This document shows positions 8,214 to 17,266 of a stretch of 64,000 bases of DNA, one piece after another. Source of the stretch: Bifidobacterium pluvialisilvae. GTDB taxonomy: Bacteria; Actinomycetota; Actinomycetes; Actinomycetales; Bifidobacteriaceae. The notes beneath the pieces are model-generated. The model ran no database searches, was not told where the DNA came from, and worked only from the letters and a program-made list of their open reading frames with translations. The translations under genes and the position numbers were made by a program. The stretch is taken from assembly GCF_019331695.1 (NCBI RefSeq), contig NZ_JAHBBI010000001.1, forward strand, positions 248,001-312,000, written 5' to 3'. Within the stretch, counting starts at the first letter, position 1. Each line of letters opens with the position of its first letter.

Positions 8214-9644
8214 TTACCAGATGCCGATGATCTTCCACCATCCCATGCCGACCGTGAGCCAGACGGCCACGGAGACGATGCCGCACAGGAAACCGATCTT
8301 CAGGAATTCGGGCGTCTTCACGTAGCCCGCGCCGTAGATCAGGGCGGCCGGGCCGGAGGCGTAGTGCGTCATCGCGCCGATAAGACCGGTGGCGCATCCG
8401 AGCATGAGCGCGGAGGCGGCCGGGGGAGCGCCGGCGGCGACGGCCACGCCGAGGAACAGCGTGTACAGGGCCACGGCCTGGGCGAGTTCGGCGGCGAACA
8501 GGTAGTGCATGAGGAAGTAGCAGACCGTGAGCAGCGCCAGCACCACCATCCACGGCAGCCCGTCGGTCGCCTGCGCGATGATTTCGCCGGCCCATTCGGC
8601 CACGCCGAGCTTGTTGATGGGGGTTGCCATGCCGACCAGCACGCCGAAGAAGATGAGCGTGGACCAGGCGGAGGTGTTGGCCGCCATGTCCTTCCATGTG
8701 ATGATGCCGGAGACGAGCAGCACGGCCACGCCGAGGAACGCGACGGTCGTGGCGTTGATGCCGGTCATCGAGCCCGTGGCCCACAGCACCAGCATGACGA
8801 CGAACGTCGCGGCCATGATCCACTCCTTCACGCTGAGGTGCCCCAGTTCCTTGAGCTCCTTGCGGGCGTCGCCCTGCGCGGTGGGCACATGCTTGATGGT
8901 CGGCGGATACACCCTGTACACCAGCGCCGGGATGATGAGCAGGCACAGCACGCCGGGGACGATGCCGGCGAGCGCCCACGTGCCCCATCCGATGGTGACG
9001 TCCGAGTCGGCGGCGAGCTGGGCGACGACGGGGCCGGCGGCCATGGCGGTGATGAACATGGCGGAGGTGATGGCGTTGACGTTGTTGGCGGTGACGGCGA
9101 GGTAGGCGCCGATGCGGCGGCGGGATTCGTCGGATTCGGGAGTGGACTTCTGCACGTCGCTGATGGACGTGATGATGGGGAAGAGGATGCCGCCGAGACG
9201 TGCCGTGTTCGACGGGGTGGCGGGGGCGAGCAGCAGGTCGGCGGCCGACAGACCGTAGGAGATGCCGAGCGTGGATTTGCCGAGCAGGCTGATGAACACG
9301 AGGGCGATGCGGCGGCCGAGTCCGGTCTTGACGAAGCCCTGGGCGATGAAGAATGCGGCGACGATGAGCCAGATGGATGCGCTGCCGAGTCCGGCGAACG
9401 CCTCGGTCTTCGGGTCCATGGCACCGGTGAGCATGGCGATGGTCAGACCGATGATGGCGACGGCCGACGTGGGCAATGGCTGGAGGATGAGGCCGAGGAT
9501 GGTGCCGAGGAAGATGGCGAGCATGTGCATCGCCCGTGGCTCGAGGCCGCCGGGCGGCGGCACCACGTAGATGGCTGCGGTGACGGCCACGCAGACCGCG
9601 GCCTTGATGAGCTGGCTGGTTCGTTGCTTGGTTGCCTGCGTCAT
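8214..9644 (-). CDS. DASS-family (SLC13) anion:sodium symporter, probable malate/dicarboxylate transporter
   Basis: This 476-residue membrane protein starts at an ATG with AAGGAG upstream. About 12 hydrophobic segments span it. Features of the divalent anion:Na+ symporter family include paired re-entrant and Asn/Thr-rich regions such as LLLAPATPSNTARLGGILFP (about 135-155) and NNVNAITSAMFITAM, and a matching C-terminal repeat with MTHYASGPAALIYGAGYV. Such proteins import or exchange C4-dicarboxylates, 2-oxoglutarate, citrate or tartrate. The exact substrate cannot be read from sequence. The divergent malic/malolactic-type enzyme and the LysR regulator beyond it make malate the best guess. Confidence 0.85.
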   Translation of the reverse strand: MTQATKQRTSQLIKAAVCVAVTAAIYVVPPPGGLEPRAMHMLAIFLGTILGLILQPLPTSAVAIIGLTIAMLTGAMDPKTEAFAGLGSASIWLIVAAFFIAQGFVKTGLGRRIALVFISLLGKSTLGISYGLSAADLLLAPATPSNTARLGGILFPIITSISDVQKSTPESDESRRRIGAYLAVTANNVNAITSAMFITAMAAGPVVAQLAADSDVTIGWGTWALAGIVPGVLCLLIIPALVYRVYPPTIKHVPTAQGDARKELKELGHLSVKEWIMAATFVVMLVLWATGSMTGINATTVAFLGVAVLLVSGIITWKDMAANTSAWSTLIFFGVLVGMATPINKLGVAEWAGEIIAQATDGLPWMVVLALLTVCYFLMHYLFAAELAQAVALYTLFLGVAVAAGAPPAASALMLGCATGLIGAMTHYASGPAALIYGAGYVKTPEFLKIGFLCGIVSVAVWLTVGMGWWKIIGIW

Positions 9645-9740
9645 GATGCTCCTTCGCTCGACGTTGCGCTTGGATGGAACCGTGATGATGGCGGCGTCGT
9701 CATCGTGTGGGTTCGTGTGATGTCCCGAGCGTAGGAAAAC

Positions 9741-9756
9741 TGTGATGTGGTTCACA
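9741..9756. promoter_or_regulatory. CRP/GlxR-type dyad TGTGATGTGGTTCACA
   Basis: TGTGA and TCACA are separated by six bases, an exact match to the classic cAMP-receptor-protein half sites. It lies 97-112 bases upstream of the transporter start and about 200 bases before the enzyme start. Which protein binds it, if any, is not shown by this window. Confidence 0.5.
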
Positions 9757-9833
9757 AATGAGCATTGTCTATATGGTTGGGACTCGCCGTTGGATATGAC
9801 CGTGAACGTTGATGTTTCAGGCGTGTCGTCCAT

Positions 9834-9848
9834 ATAAGCGTCGCTTAT
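9834..9848. promoter_or_regulatory. LysR-type operator candidate ATAAGCGTCGCTTAT
   Basis: This is a perfect dyad of ATAA-N7-TTAT geometry, containing T-N11-A as expected for LysR-family binding sites. It touches the predicted -35 box of the malic/malolactic enzyme gene, whose downstream neighbour encodes a LysR regulator. Confidence 0.6.
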
Positions 9849-9877
9849 TTGTAGGCTGTGCGCCGTCTTCCTAGGTT
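9849..9877 (+). promoter_or_regulatory. Predicted promoter of the malic/malolactic enzyme gene
   Basis: TTGTAG (9849-9854) and TAGGTT (9872-9877) are spaced by 17 bases. This predicts a start near 9884 and a leader of about 70 bases. The boxes are weak, consistent with dependence on an activator at the adjoining dyad. Confidence 0.45.
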
Positions 9878-9954
9878 GGTAGCCATCAGCCGGGCAGCGA
9901 GGCCCGACCGTCGGCCGATGGCCGGCGATGACATCGAGACTAAGGACGGTAATC

Positions 9955-11577
9955 ATGACCGGAATGGAAACGCTGAGGAACCCCTTCGTCAACAAGGGCG
10001 CCGCATTCACCGCCGAGGAGCGCGTCGCCGACGACGTGGACGGCCTGCTGCCCGCCGCCGTACGGACGCTCGACGCACAGGAGAAGGTGATGCACGCCCG
10101 GTTCTCCGCCATCGACGGCGACCTCAACAAACGTCTGTACCTCATGGGTGTGGCCCGCGAGAACCGCGCACTGTTCTACCACGGCATGGCCAAGCATCTG
10201 ACCGAATACATGCCTATCGTATACGCGCCGACCGTCGCCCAATCCATCCAGCAGTACGACAGGTACTATCTCGGCAGCGACGTGGCCTACGTGTCCATCG
10301 AGCATCCCGAACGCATCAAGGACGCGCTGCGCCAGTACGCCCAGGGCCGTGACATCGACCTCATCGTGGCCACCGACGGCGAAGGCATCCTCGGCATCGG
10401 CGACTGGGGCGCGCAAGGCGCGGAGATCCTCACCGGCAAGCTCGCCGTCTACACGGCCGCCGCCGGCATCGACCCCTCGCGCGTGCTGCCCGTCATGATC
10501 GACGTGGGCACCGACCGCAAGGAGCTGCTCGACAACCACGACTACGTGGGCAACCGGTTCCCCCGCGTGCGCGGCGAACGCTACGACGCGTTCATCGACA
10601 GGTTCGTGCACGACAGCCTCGAGCTCTATCCGGACGCGCTGCTGCACTGGGAGGACTTTGGCCGCCCCACCGCCGCGCCGATCCTCGAACGCTACCGTCG
10701 TGACGTGCTCACCCTCAACGACGACATCCAGGGCACCGGCGTGACCGTGCTCGCCGCGCTCGTCGCCGCCCGCAGGATCGCCGGCACCGGCTACGAGGAC
10801 ACGCGCATCCTCGTGTTCGGCGCGGGCACCGCAGGCGTCGGCATCGCCGACCAGCTCGTCGACGACATGGTCATGAACGGCGGCATGGACCGCGCCACAG
10901 CCATGGCGCAGGTGGCCCTCGTCGACCGATATGGCCTCGTGCTCGAAGGACAGGAAGGTCTCACCGAAGGCCAGCGCAAGTATGCGCACGACCCGGCCGA
11001 ATTCGCCGACGTGGCCGACGTCACCGACCTCGCCCAGGTGGTCGACGCGTTCAAGCCGTCCGTGCTCATCGGCACCTCCACCCGTCCCGGCGCCTTCGAC
11101 GAACGCGTCGTCACCGCCATGGCCCGCCACGTGGAACGCCCGCTCATCTGCCCGATCTCCAACCCAACCGAACTCGCCGAGGCCAAGGCCGCCGACGTGA
11201 TCCGCTGGACCGACGGCAAGGCGTTCGTCATCACCGGCACGCCCTCCGCACCCGTCGAATACCACGGCGTGACCTACCACATCGGCCAGGGCAACAACGC
11301 GCTCATGTACCCGGGCCTGTGCTTCGGCGCCATCGTCGGCAAGGCCCGCCTCATCAGCGACCGCATGCTGCTCGCCGGCGCCCACGCCATCTCCGACATG
11401 ATCGACGTGGACCAGCCGGGCGCCGCCGTGCTGCCGCCGGTCAGCAGCCTCACCGAAATCTCCCGCAGGGTCGCCACCGCCGTGGCCGAACAGGCCATCG
11501 CCGAAGGGCTCAACCGCGAACCCGTCGACGACGTGCCCGCCGCGGTCGAGGCCGCCACCTGGCATCCCGGGGACTGA
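9955..11577 (+). CDS. NAD-dependent malic enzyme / malolactic enzyme
   Basis: The ATG at 9955 (TAAGGA upstream) gives 540 residues, the length of lactic-acid-bacterial malolactic enzymes and related bacterial NAD-malic enzymes. These convert L-malate to lactate plus CO2 or to pyruvate plus CO2. Family motifs: MPIVYAPTVAQSIQQY near residue 80, the malate and metal region with WEDFGRP and LTLNDDIQGTGV (about 235-265), and the NAD-binding GAGTAGVGIADQL (about 285). The C-terminal part has NPTELAEAKAADV and TGTPSAPV. Sequence alone does not settle malolactic versus malic activity. The divergent transporter and downstream LysR gene resemble the mleR-mleS-mleP logic of lactic acid bacteria. Confidence 0.9.
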   Translation: MTGMETLRNPFVNKGAAFTAEERVADDVDGLLPAAVRTLDAQEKVMHARFSAIDGDLNKRLYLMGVARENRALFYHGMAKHLTEYMPIVYAPTVAQSIQQYDRYYLGSDVAYVSIEHPERIKDALRQYAQGRDIDLIVATDGEGILGIGDWGAQGAEILTGKLAVYTAAAGIDPSRVLPVMIDVGTDRKELLDNHDYVGNRFPRVRGERYDAFIDRFVHDSLELYPDALLHWEDFGRPTAAPILERYRRDVLTLNDDIQGTGVTVLAALVAARRIAGTGYEDTRILVFGAGTAGVGIADQLVDDMVMNGGMDRATAMAQVALVDRYGLVLEGQEGLTEGQRKYAHDPAEFADVADVTDLAQVVDAFKPSVLIGTSTRPGAFDERVVTAMARHVERPLICPISNPTELAEAKAADVIRWTDGKAFVITGTPSAPVEYHGVTYHIGQGNNALMYPGLCFGAIVGKARLISDRMLLAGAHAISDMIDVDQPGAAVLPPVSSLTEISRRVATAVAEQAIAEGLNREPVDDVPAAVEAATWHPGD

Positions 11578-11640
11578 TCCGACTCCCCGCCCCCGCGTAC
11601 AATGACAGGCACCAATGTCGTTGAACGCGGGGGAGGCAAT

Positions 11641-12600
11641 GTGGCGTCGATAGAGAACATACGCGACCTCGAACTGTTCCAGCTCGTCGCCGAACTCGGC
11701 AGCTTCACCGACGCCGCGGCCGCCGCCGGCGTATCCCAGCCCACGGTTTCGCTGGCGGTCAAACGTCTCGAATCCCGGCTCGGCGCCACCCTGCTGCAAC
11801 GCCAACGCTTCGGCGCGGGAGGCGGTCTCAGCCTCACCGCCGAAGGCCTCATCGTCGTCCGCCATACCGCCGCCATCCTCGGCGAACTCGACGCGCTCGC
11901 CGACGACCTCGACGCCGCCCACACGCCCGACGTCTACACCGTGGGGCTGCCTCCCATCATCTCCGCCTATCTGCTCGGCGACGCCTCCATCACCATGCTC
12001 GCCGACCGGCTGCACGGCAGGATATCCGTGCAGTCGGTCGGCTCCACGCGTCTCATGGAGCAGATCGAACGCCACGACGTGGATTTCGGCGCCGTAGCCA
12101 CGATCGACGACCGTCCCGACGACATCGGCGGCATCCAATCATTCAAGATCGCATCATTCCCGTTCGAACTCGTCCATTCGGCCGGCAACCCGCCCGAAGC
12201 GCTCAAGGGACGTCATGACTTCGACTTCGCCGACGAGACCCTGTTCCACGACCTAAGGTTCGTCACGCTCGGCGGCGACTTCGTGCACTCCAAGGCGGTC
12301 GCAGAATTCCTCCGCTCCCGCATCGACGTCACCCAGATCATCGAGGTCGCCGACGTCAACACCATGAAGGCCATCATCGCCTCGGGCCTCGCCGTCGGCC
12401 TCATGGCATCCGTCGCCGTCAGGAACGACGACCGGCTCGCCGCGCTGCCCGTGGCCGGCGTCGACCTGCCCACCTTCGACGTCTACGTGTTCAACGACGA
12501 GACACGCGACCCCGCCGGGCAGGCCGGCGGACGCGCCGGCGGCGCCCAGGCGTTCCTCGATGTCATCGGACGGAACCTCGCCAACGGGGCCGACGACTGA
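11641..12600 (+). CDS. LysR-family transcriptional regulator (MleR-like role proposed)
   Basis: I place the start at the GTG at 11641 because GGGGGAGG lies just before it (319 residues). An upstream ATG at 11602 has no such signal. The N-terminal winged helix-turn-helix reads FQLVAELGSFTDAAAAAGVS, then QPTVSLAVKRLESRLGATLL (residues about 12-50), a textbook LysR domain. The rest is the two-lobed effector-binding fold. It follows the malic/malolactic enzyme by 63 bases on the same strand, and may respond to malate or citrate and act at the LTTR-type dyad near 9841. This role is inferred from context. Confidence 0.9.
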   Translation: MASIENIRDLELFQLVAELGSFTDAAAAAGVSQPTVSLAVKRLESRLGATLLQRQRFGAGGGLSLTAEGLIVVRHTAAILGELDALADDLDAAHTPDVYTVGLPPIISAYLLGDASITMLADRLHGRISVQSVGSTRLMEQIERHDVDFGAVATIDDRPDDIGGIQSFKIASFPFELVHSAGNPPEALKGRHDFDFADETLFHDLRFVTLGGDFVHSKAVAEFLRSRIDVTQIIEVADVNTMKAIIASGLAVGLMASVAVRNDDRLAALPVAGVDLPTFDVYVFNDETRDPAGQAGGRAGGAQAFLDVIGRNLANGADD

Positions 12601-12735
12601 CGGACGATGGCTCCCACGCAACCGACATGCGGCATCGGTACACGCCGGCTGGACGGCGTTCATGCGGCCTGCGCATGAACGGCCATGCACGTCGAACATT
12701 CGTCCGGCCCACGTTTTCGTGGTAAATGTTGGGAC

Positions 12736-13494
12736 ATGGCATTCGAATCATTCAGGAAAAAATACGACCAGCTCATGAACGACAAGCAGCCGCTCGGCGA
12801 AACCGACCCCGAATTCGTGGAGATGTTCAGCCGATTCGCCTACGACGAAGTGGTGAACGACCCCGGCGCGAACCATCCCGACCTCGACGACCGCACCCGG
12901 TCCATGGCCATCCTCGCCGCACTGCTCGGCTGCCAGGGACTCGACGAATACCGGCTCATGCTCCCTGCCGCGCTGAAGGCCGGCGTCACCCCCGTCGAAA
13001 TCAAGGAGATCGTCTACCAGGCGACCGCCTACCTCGGCATCGGACGCGTCATGGGATTCCTCAATGCCACCAACGACGTGTTCCTCGAAGAGAAGATAAC
13101 CCTGCCAATAGCACAGCAGGGCACCACCGGCCCCGACACCCGCATGGATGCCGGCGAACGTGCGCAGACCGAGATATTCGGCGAACACATGCGCGGATTC
13201 GCCGAAGCCGGCCCCGAGGAGACCCGGCACATCCACCGCTGGCTCGTCGGCAACTGCTTCGGCGACTACTACACGCGAGGAGGCCTCGACATACGCCAGC
13301 GCGAGATGATCACGCTGTGCTTCCTGGCTGCGCAGGGCGGCTGCGAACCACAGCTCATCGCCCACGCGAAGGCGAACATGAACGTGGGCAACGACAAGGC
13401 GTTCCTCATCGCCGTCGTCTCCCAGACCATGCCCTACATCGGCTACCCGCGCACCCTCAACGCGCTTGCCGGCATCGACAGGGCCGCCGCATAG
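12736..13494 (+). CDS. Carboxymuconolactone decarboxylase-like (AhpD superfamily) protein, two domains
   Basis: This 252-residue protein has two tandem CMD-type domains. The first (about 35-120) includes RTRSMAILAALLGCQGLDEY and VEIKEIVYQATAYLGIGR. The second (about 145-245) includes RQREMITLCFLAAQGGCEPQ and VSQTMPYIGYPRTLNAL. The AhpD-type redox CxxC is not evident, so a peroxidase role is doubtful. In bacteria such proteins are often loosely called carboxymuconolactone decarboxylases without aromatic-ring pathways nearby, as here. It follows the LysR gene by 135 bases and might belong to its regulon. Shine-Dalgarno is weak. Confidence 0.85.
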   Translation: MAFESFRKKYDQLMNDKQPLGETDPEFVEMFSRFAYDEVVNDPGANHPDLDDRTRSMAILAALLGCQGLDEYRLMLPAALKAGVTPVEIKEIVYQATAYLGIGRVMGFLNATNDVFLEEKITLPIAQQGTTGPDTRMDAGERAQTEIFGEHMRGFAEAGPEETRHIHRWLVGNCFGDYYTRGGLDIRQREMITLCFLAAQGGCEPQLIAHAKANMNVGNDKAFLIAVVSQTMPYIGYPRTLNALAGIDRAAA

Positions 13495-13528
13495 ACGGCC
13501 GATGCCGAACGCCGGGGCCGTCGGCCGG

Positions 13529-15580
13529 TCACGAGAAACGAGGCCCCTCGTCGCCGGACCGGCGTTCGTCCTCCTCATACTGGGCGAACAGGGCATCGGC
13601 AAGGGCGTCAAGCTCCTCGTCCGTATAGTCGCGGTCGGCGTCGAGGACGATGCCATCGTCGCCCCTCACAGCAGGGGACGACGCTCCCGTGGAGGTGGAG
13701 GATGTGGAATGCAGGGGAGCGTCCGGCTCATCCGTCTCCGTTTCCGCATCATCCGCATCGGTGCCGCCATCGTCATACATCGAGGCCAGCGCGCCGAACA
13801 CGTGCGCCAGACGGCCCGCCACATCGGTCGCGGTGATCGGATGGCCGAACGGGCCGAACGGGGAGTCGGCGCCGCCCACACGGTCGGCCATCATCGCATG
13901 GAAGAACTCGACCGGGTCCTGCGCGTCATAGACCACCGGCCGTGCAAGCCCACGCTGCAGCGAACCGGACGCCATGGCCGCGGCCACGCCGTGGATGTAC
14001 GCGCCGACCGCCGCATACACGGCCATCTGGTCGGGCAGCCTGTCGAGCGTCTCCGCGTTCTGCGCCAGCACCGAACCCAGCGTGCCAGCCAGCACATCAC
14101 CCGCCCCGGCGGTGGCCAGCCACGCCGGACCGGAACCCGAGACGAACGCGCGTGGATTGCCTTCGCCGTCATCGCCCACCACAATCGTGGCCGCACCCTT
14201 GAGCAGCACGGTCGCGCCGGTGATCTCCCATGCGCGCGTCGCATACTCCAGCGGGGCGGCGAGCACCTGCGGCACCGTCACCGGCTCGTCGCGCTCGCTG
14301 AGCAGCCGCGCCAGCTCACCCGCATGAGGGGTGATGAGCACCTGCGGCACACAGCTTTCCGGCAGCAGGTCCAGCGCGCCCGCATCCACCACGACCGGCG
14401 GCATCTCGTCGCTGCCCTGGGCGTCGACGTCATAGTGGGCAAGCAACGCGGCGATGGTGCGACGTTGCACGTCATCATGGCTTTCATCGGCCAGGGCGTT
14501 CGGCACACCGGAGCCCACGGCCCACGCCTGCACATGCCCGGTGCCCAGCACCGCCTCCGGCACCTCGCGCAGCACCATGTCGCTCGGCCGGTCCGGCCCC
14601 ACATAGCGAATCATGCCCACGTTCGACTGCGACGCCGCCAACGAGGAGAGCACTGCGGCACCCGGATACGCCTCGGAGCCGGTGACCAGGCCGGTCACGC
14701 CGCGCGAGTACTTGGAATCGTCGATATGCGGCATGCGAATCGACTGCGCCGCCGTCCTGGAGCTTATGGACTCGACCACGGGCGCATAGTCCTCCGTCTC
14801 GAACCCGAAATCCACAAGCGCCAGCTGCCCGCAGACGTATGCGGCCGGCGGCAGCAGCGCGCACGGCTTGAGTGCACCGAACATGACGGTCACGTCGGCG
14901 GGGATGTACGCACCGGGCAGCGTACCGTCGTCGACGCCGACGCCGGACGGCGTATCGACAGCCAGCACCAGCGGGAACCCGTCGGCACGGTCGCCATGAA
15001 CCGACGCCATGGCGGACGGCAGCGCGCCGTCCTCGCCGACCTCCGCCGCGATATGCGCGGGAATGCCGCGCAACGCGCCATGCAATCCGATACCGGTCAT
15101 GGCGTCGATGACCAGATGCGCGCTTTCGACGGCGTTGATGGCCTCCTCGAACAGGTCGGCCTCCTCCTGGGCGTCCTGCGGCCCGTCGGCGCCGGGGATC
15201 TCCGCACCCGGGTCCAGCACGATGAGGTCGGCTCCCTGCGCGCGCAACGCCGCGAAGCCTCCCTCGTGCAGGCTCTTGCCGGTGGCCACCACGGTCACGT
15301 CCACTCCTTCGGCGGCGAGCTCGGCCGCGGCGAACAGGCCATCACCGCCGTTGTCGCCGCCTCCGGCCAGCAGTACCACCTTCGCCGCGGCGGGGGAGAC
15401 ATGCGCCCTTGCCATCATCACACGCGCCGTCATCGCCGTCGCGGACGCGGCCATGCGCATCAGCGGCACGCCCTCGTCCAGCAGGGGCCGTTCCATCGCC
15501 CGCACGTCGTCCGAACAGAACGCGGCCGAAGTGAACTCGTCAAACAGTTCGGCATCGTCATCAAACAGCGTCGACATCAT
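13529..15580 (-). CDS. nnrD: Bifunctional NAD(P)H-hydrate epimerase / ADP-dependent NAD(P)H-hydrate dehydratase
   Basis: This 683-residue fusion repairs hydrated NADH and NADPH. The N-terminal YjeF epimerase domain (about 20-270) includes LLAGGGDNGGDGLFAAAELA and VIDAMTGIGLHG. The C-terminal dehydratase, a ribokinase-like fold, spans about 285-580 and includes TPHAGELARLL, GATVLLKGAATIVVG and the nucleotide-binding TAGAGDVLAGTLGSVLAQ. After this comes an extra tail of roughly 100 residues, very acidic and Ser/Thr-rich, not needed for either activity. The tail ends in a helix-like DYTDEELDALADALFAQYEE. The start is either of two adjacent ATGs. It is convergent with the CMD gene. Confidence 0.93.
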   Translation of the reverse strand: MMSTLFDDDAELFDEFTSAAFCSDDVRAMERPLLDEGVPLMRMAASATAMTARVMMARAHVSPAAAKVVLLAGGGDNGGDGLFAAAELAAEGVDVTVVATGKSLHEGGFAALRAQGADLIVLDPGAEIPGADGPQDAQEEADLFEEAINAVESAHLVIDAMTGIGLHGALRGIPAHIAAEVGEDGALPSAMASVHGDRADGFPLVLAVDTPSGVGVDDGTLPGAYIPADVTVMFGALKPCALLPPAAYVCGQLALVDFGFETEDYAPVVESISSRTAAQSIRMPHIDDSKYSRGVTGLVTGSEAYPGAAVLSSLAASQSNVGMIRYVGPDRPSDMVLREVPEAVLGTGHVQAWAVGSGVPNALADESHDDVQRRTIAALLAHYDVDAQGSDEMPPVVVDAGALDLLPESCVPQVLITPHAGELARLLSERDEPVTVPQVLAAPLEYATRAWEITGATVLLKGAATIVVGDDGEGNPRAFVSGSGPAWLATAGAGDVLAGTLGSVLAQNAETLDRLPDQMAVYAAVGAYIHGVAAAMASGSLQRGLARPVVYDAQDPVEFFHAMMADRVGGADSPFGPFGHPITATDVAGRLAHVFGALASMYDDGGTDADDAETETDEPDAPLHSTSSTSTGASSPAVRGDDGIVLDADRDYTDEELDALADALFAQYEEDERRSGDEGPRFS

Positions 15581-15795
15581 CGTTTCCAGCCTTCCCGCCG
15601 GCTGTCGGGCGGCGAATCTCGCCGCGACCGGCTCATTGCCCCACCATTGTCTCTCACCGTTCGGAGAAATCCGGGCGATTCACCGAACATGACGTGAAAG
15701 TACGCCGGGAACACCATGATCATTCCAACGATTGGCGTAGCCCGGCCAGGTCGGCTACGGTGGATGGTTGACCGAAACGGAGGACACGAACACAT

Positions 15796-16485
15796 ATGAC
15801 ATCACAAGCCGTACTCAGGGCCATGCGTGCCGAGGACATGCCCGCGATCGAGGACCTTGCCACACGCACCTGGAAATACGACGAACGGATGACGCCACGC
15901 AACGCCGGCCTTCTCGGCCGCATCGACGCCTGCAACTGCCTCTCCCGCCGCACGTTCATGCGCGTGGCCGACATCGACGGCCAGGTCGCCGGGCTCATCG
16001 TCGCCGCCGACCGGAGGCATCCCCGCACCGATCACCGGCTCGTCCTGCGCCAGGCCGCGGCGGGGCTGCGGCTGCTCGCCGACGCCGAAGGACGCCGGGG
16101 ACTGCGTACGTTCGCCGAATACATGGCCACCGACCGGGCCCTCGACCGTGACGCCCGCGGCCAGGGGCGACGGTACGACGGCGAGATCGTGCTGTTCATC
16201 GTCGACGACCATTACCGCGGCCACGGCCTGGGACGACTGCTGTTCGACGCCGCGCTCGCATATTTCCGCGACCGCGGCATAGACGACGTGTTCCTGTACA
16301 CCGACACCGGCTGCGACTACGGCTTCTACGACCACCGCGGCATGGAACGACGATGCTCGCGCAGGGTGGACCTCGACCAGGCCGGAGGGGACGCCGTCGA
16401 GGAGATGTACATCTACGACGGTTCGGTCGGCCGACTGACGGCGTGGACGAACGGCGGCGGACGACACCGGGACCGTATAGCCTGA
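15796..16485 (+). CDS. GNAT-family N-acetyltransferase
   Basis: This 229-residue protein begins with the GNAT-like LRAMRAEDMPAIEDLATRTW. It contains an acetyl-CoA-binding motif A: EIVLFIVDDHYRGHGLGRLL (about residues 130-150, R-G-x-G-x-G/L pattern). DVFLYTDTGCDYGFYDHRGM follows (the motif B region, with the typical aromatic-F/Y-H segment). The substrate is unknown. The last 25 residues are low-complexity. It is followed after 29 bases by the SGNH hydrolase gene, so they may be co-transcribed. Confidence 0.85.
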   Translation: MTSQAVLRAMRAEDMPAIEDLATRTWKYDERMTPRNAGLLGRIDACNCLSRRTFMRVADIDGQVAGLIVAADRRHPRTDHRLVLRQAAAGLRLLADAEGRRGLRTFAEYMATDRALDRDARGQGRRYDGEIVLFIVDDHYRGHGLGRLLFDAALAYFRDRGIDDVFLYTDTGCDYGFYDHRGMERRCSRRVDLDQAGGDAVEEMYIYDGSVGRLTAWTNGGGRHRDRIA

Positions 16486-16514
16486 TAATCGGACGGACGG
16501 GAAAGGAGCAGTCC

Positions 16515-17261
16515 ATGAACGTTATGGAGAAGACGGTGGCGATGGCCGAGGCATGGTGGGCAAAGCACCACGTGCATCTGGCCCCCGAGCCGGCGGGGGA
16601 GCGCTCCGGACTGGTCGGCGAGCAGTACGGCGGCGACGGCGGTACTGCACGCCCGTTCACGCTCGTGGCCGTGGGCGACTCCATGGTCGCCGGTTGCGGC
16701 GTGGACGACCAGGCCAAGGGGCTCATCCCCGATCTGGCACGTGGCATCGCCGACGTGCTCGAACGCCCCGTGCGTTGGAGCACGCATGGCAAACTCGGCG
16801 CCACCATGCGCCGTGTGCGCTACCGTCTCCTGCCCGAGGTCGCGGAGAAACCCGATTTGTTGGTATTGTGCGCCGGATCGAACGACATCATGGCCCAGCG
16901 CAGCGAGAAGGAATGGTCGGCGGACCTCGCCGCCACGCTCGACGAGGCCGCGGCGCTCGCCGACGACATCGTCGTGTACAGCTGCGGACAGCTGTACAAC
17001 AGCCCATCGCTCGGCGCCACACTGCGCCGCTACCTTGAGGGCCGTGTCGACGCGCAGACCGCGGCCAGCAAACGCATCTGTGCCGGCCGTGACGTCATCT
17101 ACCTCGACATGACGCATGAGGACGTGAAGGCCGACGACGCGCAGTTCTACGCCGACGACCACTTCCACCCGGGCGAGTTCGGCTACCGGTACATGGCCGA
17201 CCGCAGCATCGAGCTCCTGCGCGATCACCTCCTCGACCTCAAAGCCCGCCCCTCCCGCTAG
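16515..17261 (+). CDS. SGNH/GDSL-family hydrolase
   Basis: The ATG at 16515 follows AAAGGAG and gives 248 residues. SGNH blocks are visible: VAVGDSMVAGCGV (block I, nucleophile Ser, about residue 55), a Gly in HGKLGATM (block II), LLVLCAGSNDIM (block III, the GxND Asn) and DDHFHPGEFGY (block V, Asp and His of the triad). There is no signal peptide or membrane segment, so it should be cytoplasmic. Such proteins are esterases or lipases of very varied substrates; none can be assigned here. It ends at a palindromic repeat region facing the exonuclease gene. Confidence 0.88.
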   Translation: MNVMEKTVAMAEAWWAKHHVHLAPEPAGERSGLVGEQYGGDGGTARPFTLVAVGDSMVAGCGVDDQAKGLIPDLARGIADVLERPVRWSTHGKLGATMRRVRYRLLPEVAEKPDLLVLCAGSNDIMAQRSEKEWSADLAATLDEAAALADDIVVYSCGQLYNSPSLGATLRRYLEGRVDAQTAASKRICAGRDVIYLDMTHEDVKADDAQFYADDHFHPGEFGYRYMADRSIELLRDHLLDLKARPSR

Positions 17262-17266
17262 CTGCC

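Larger units (their letters stand above)
9645..9954. promoter_or_regulatory. Divergent control region between transporter and malic/malolactic enzyme
   Basis: This 310-base gene-free spacer feeds both divergent genes. It holds a CRP-type dyad at 9741-9756, an LTTR-type dyad at 9834-9848 and a promoter-like pair at 9849-9877, each described separately. It is more AT-rich than the flanking genes. Confidence 0.7.
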
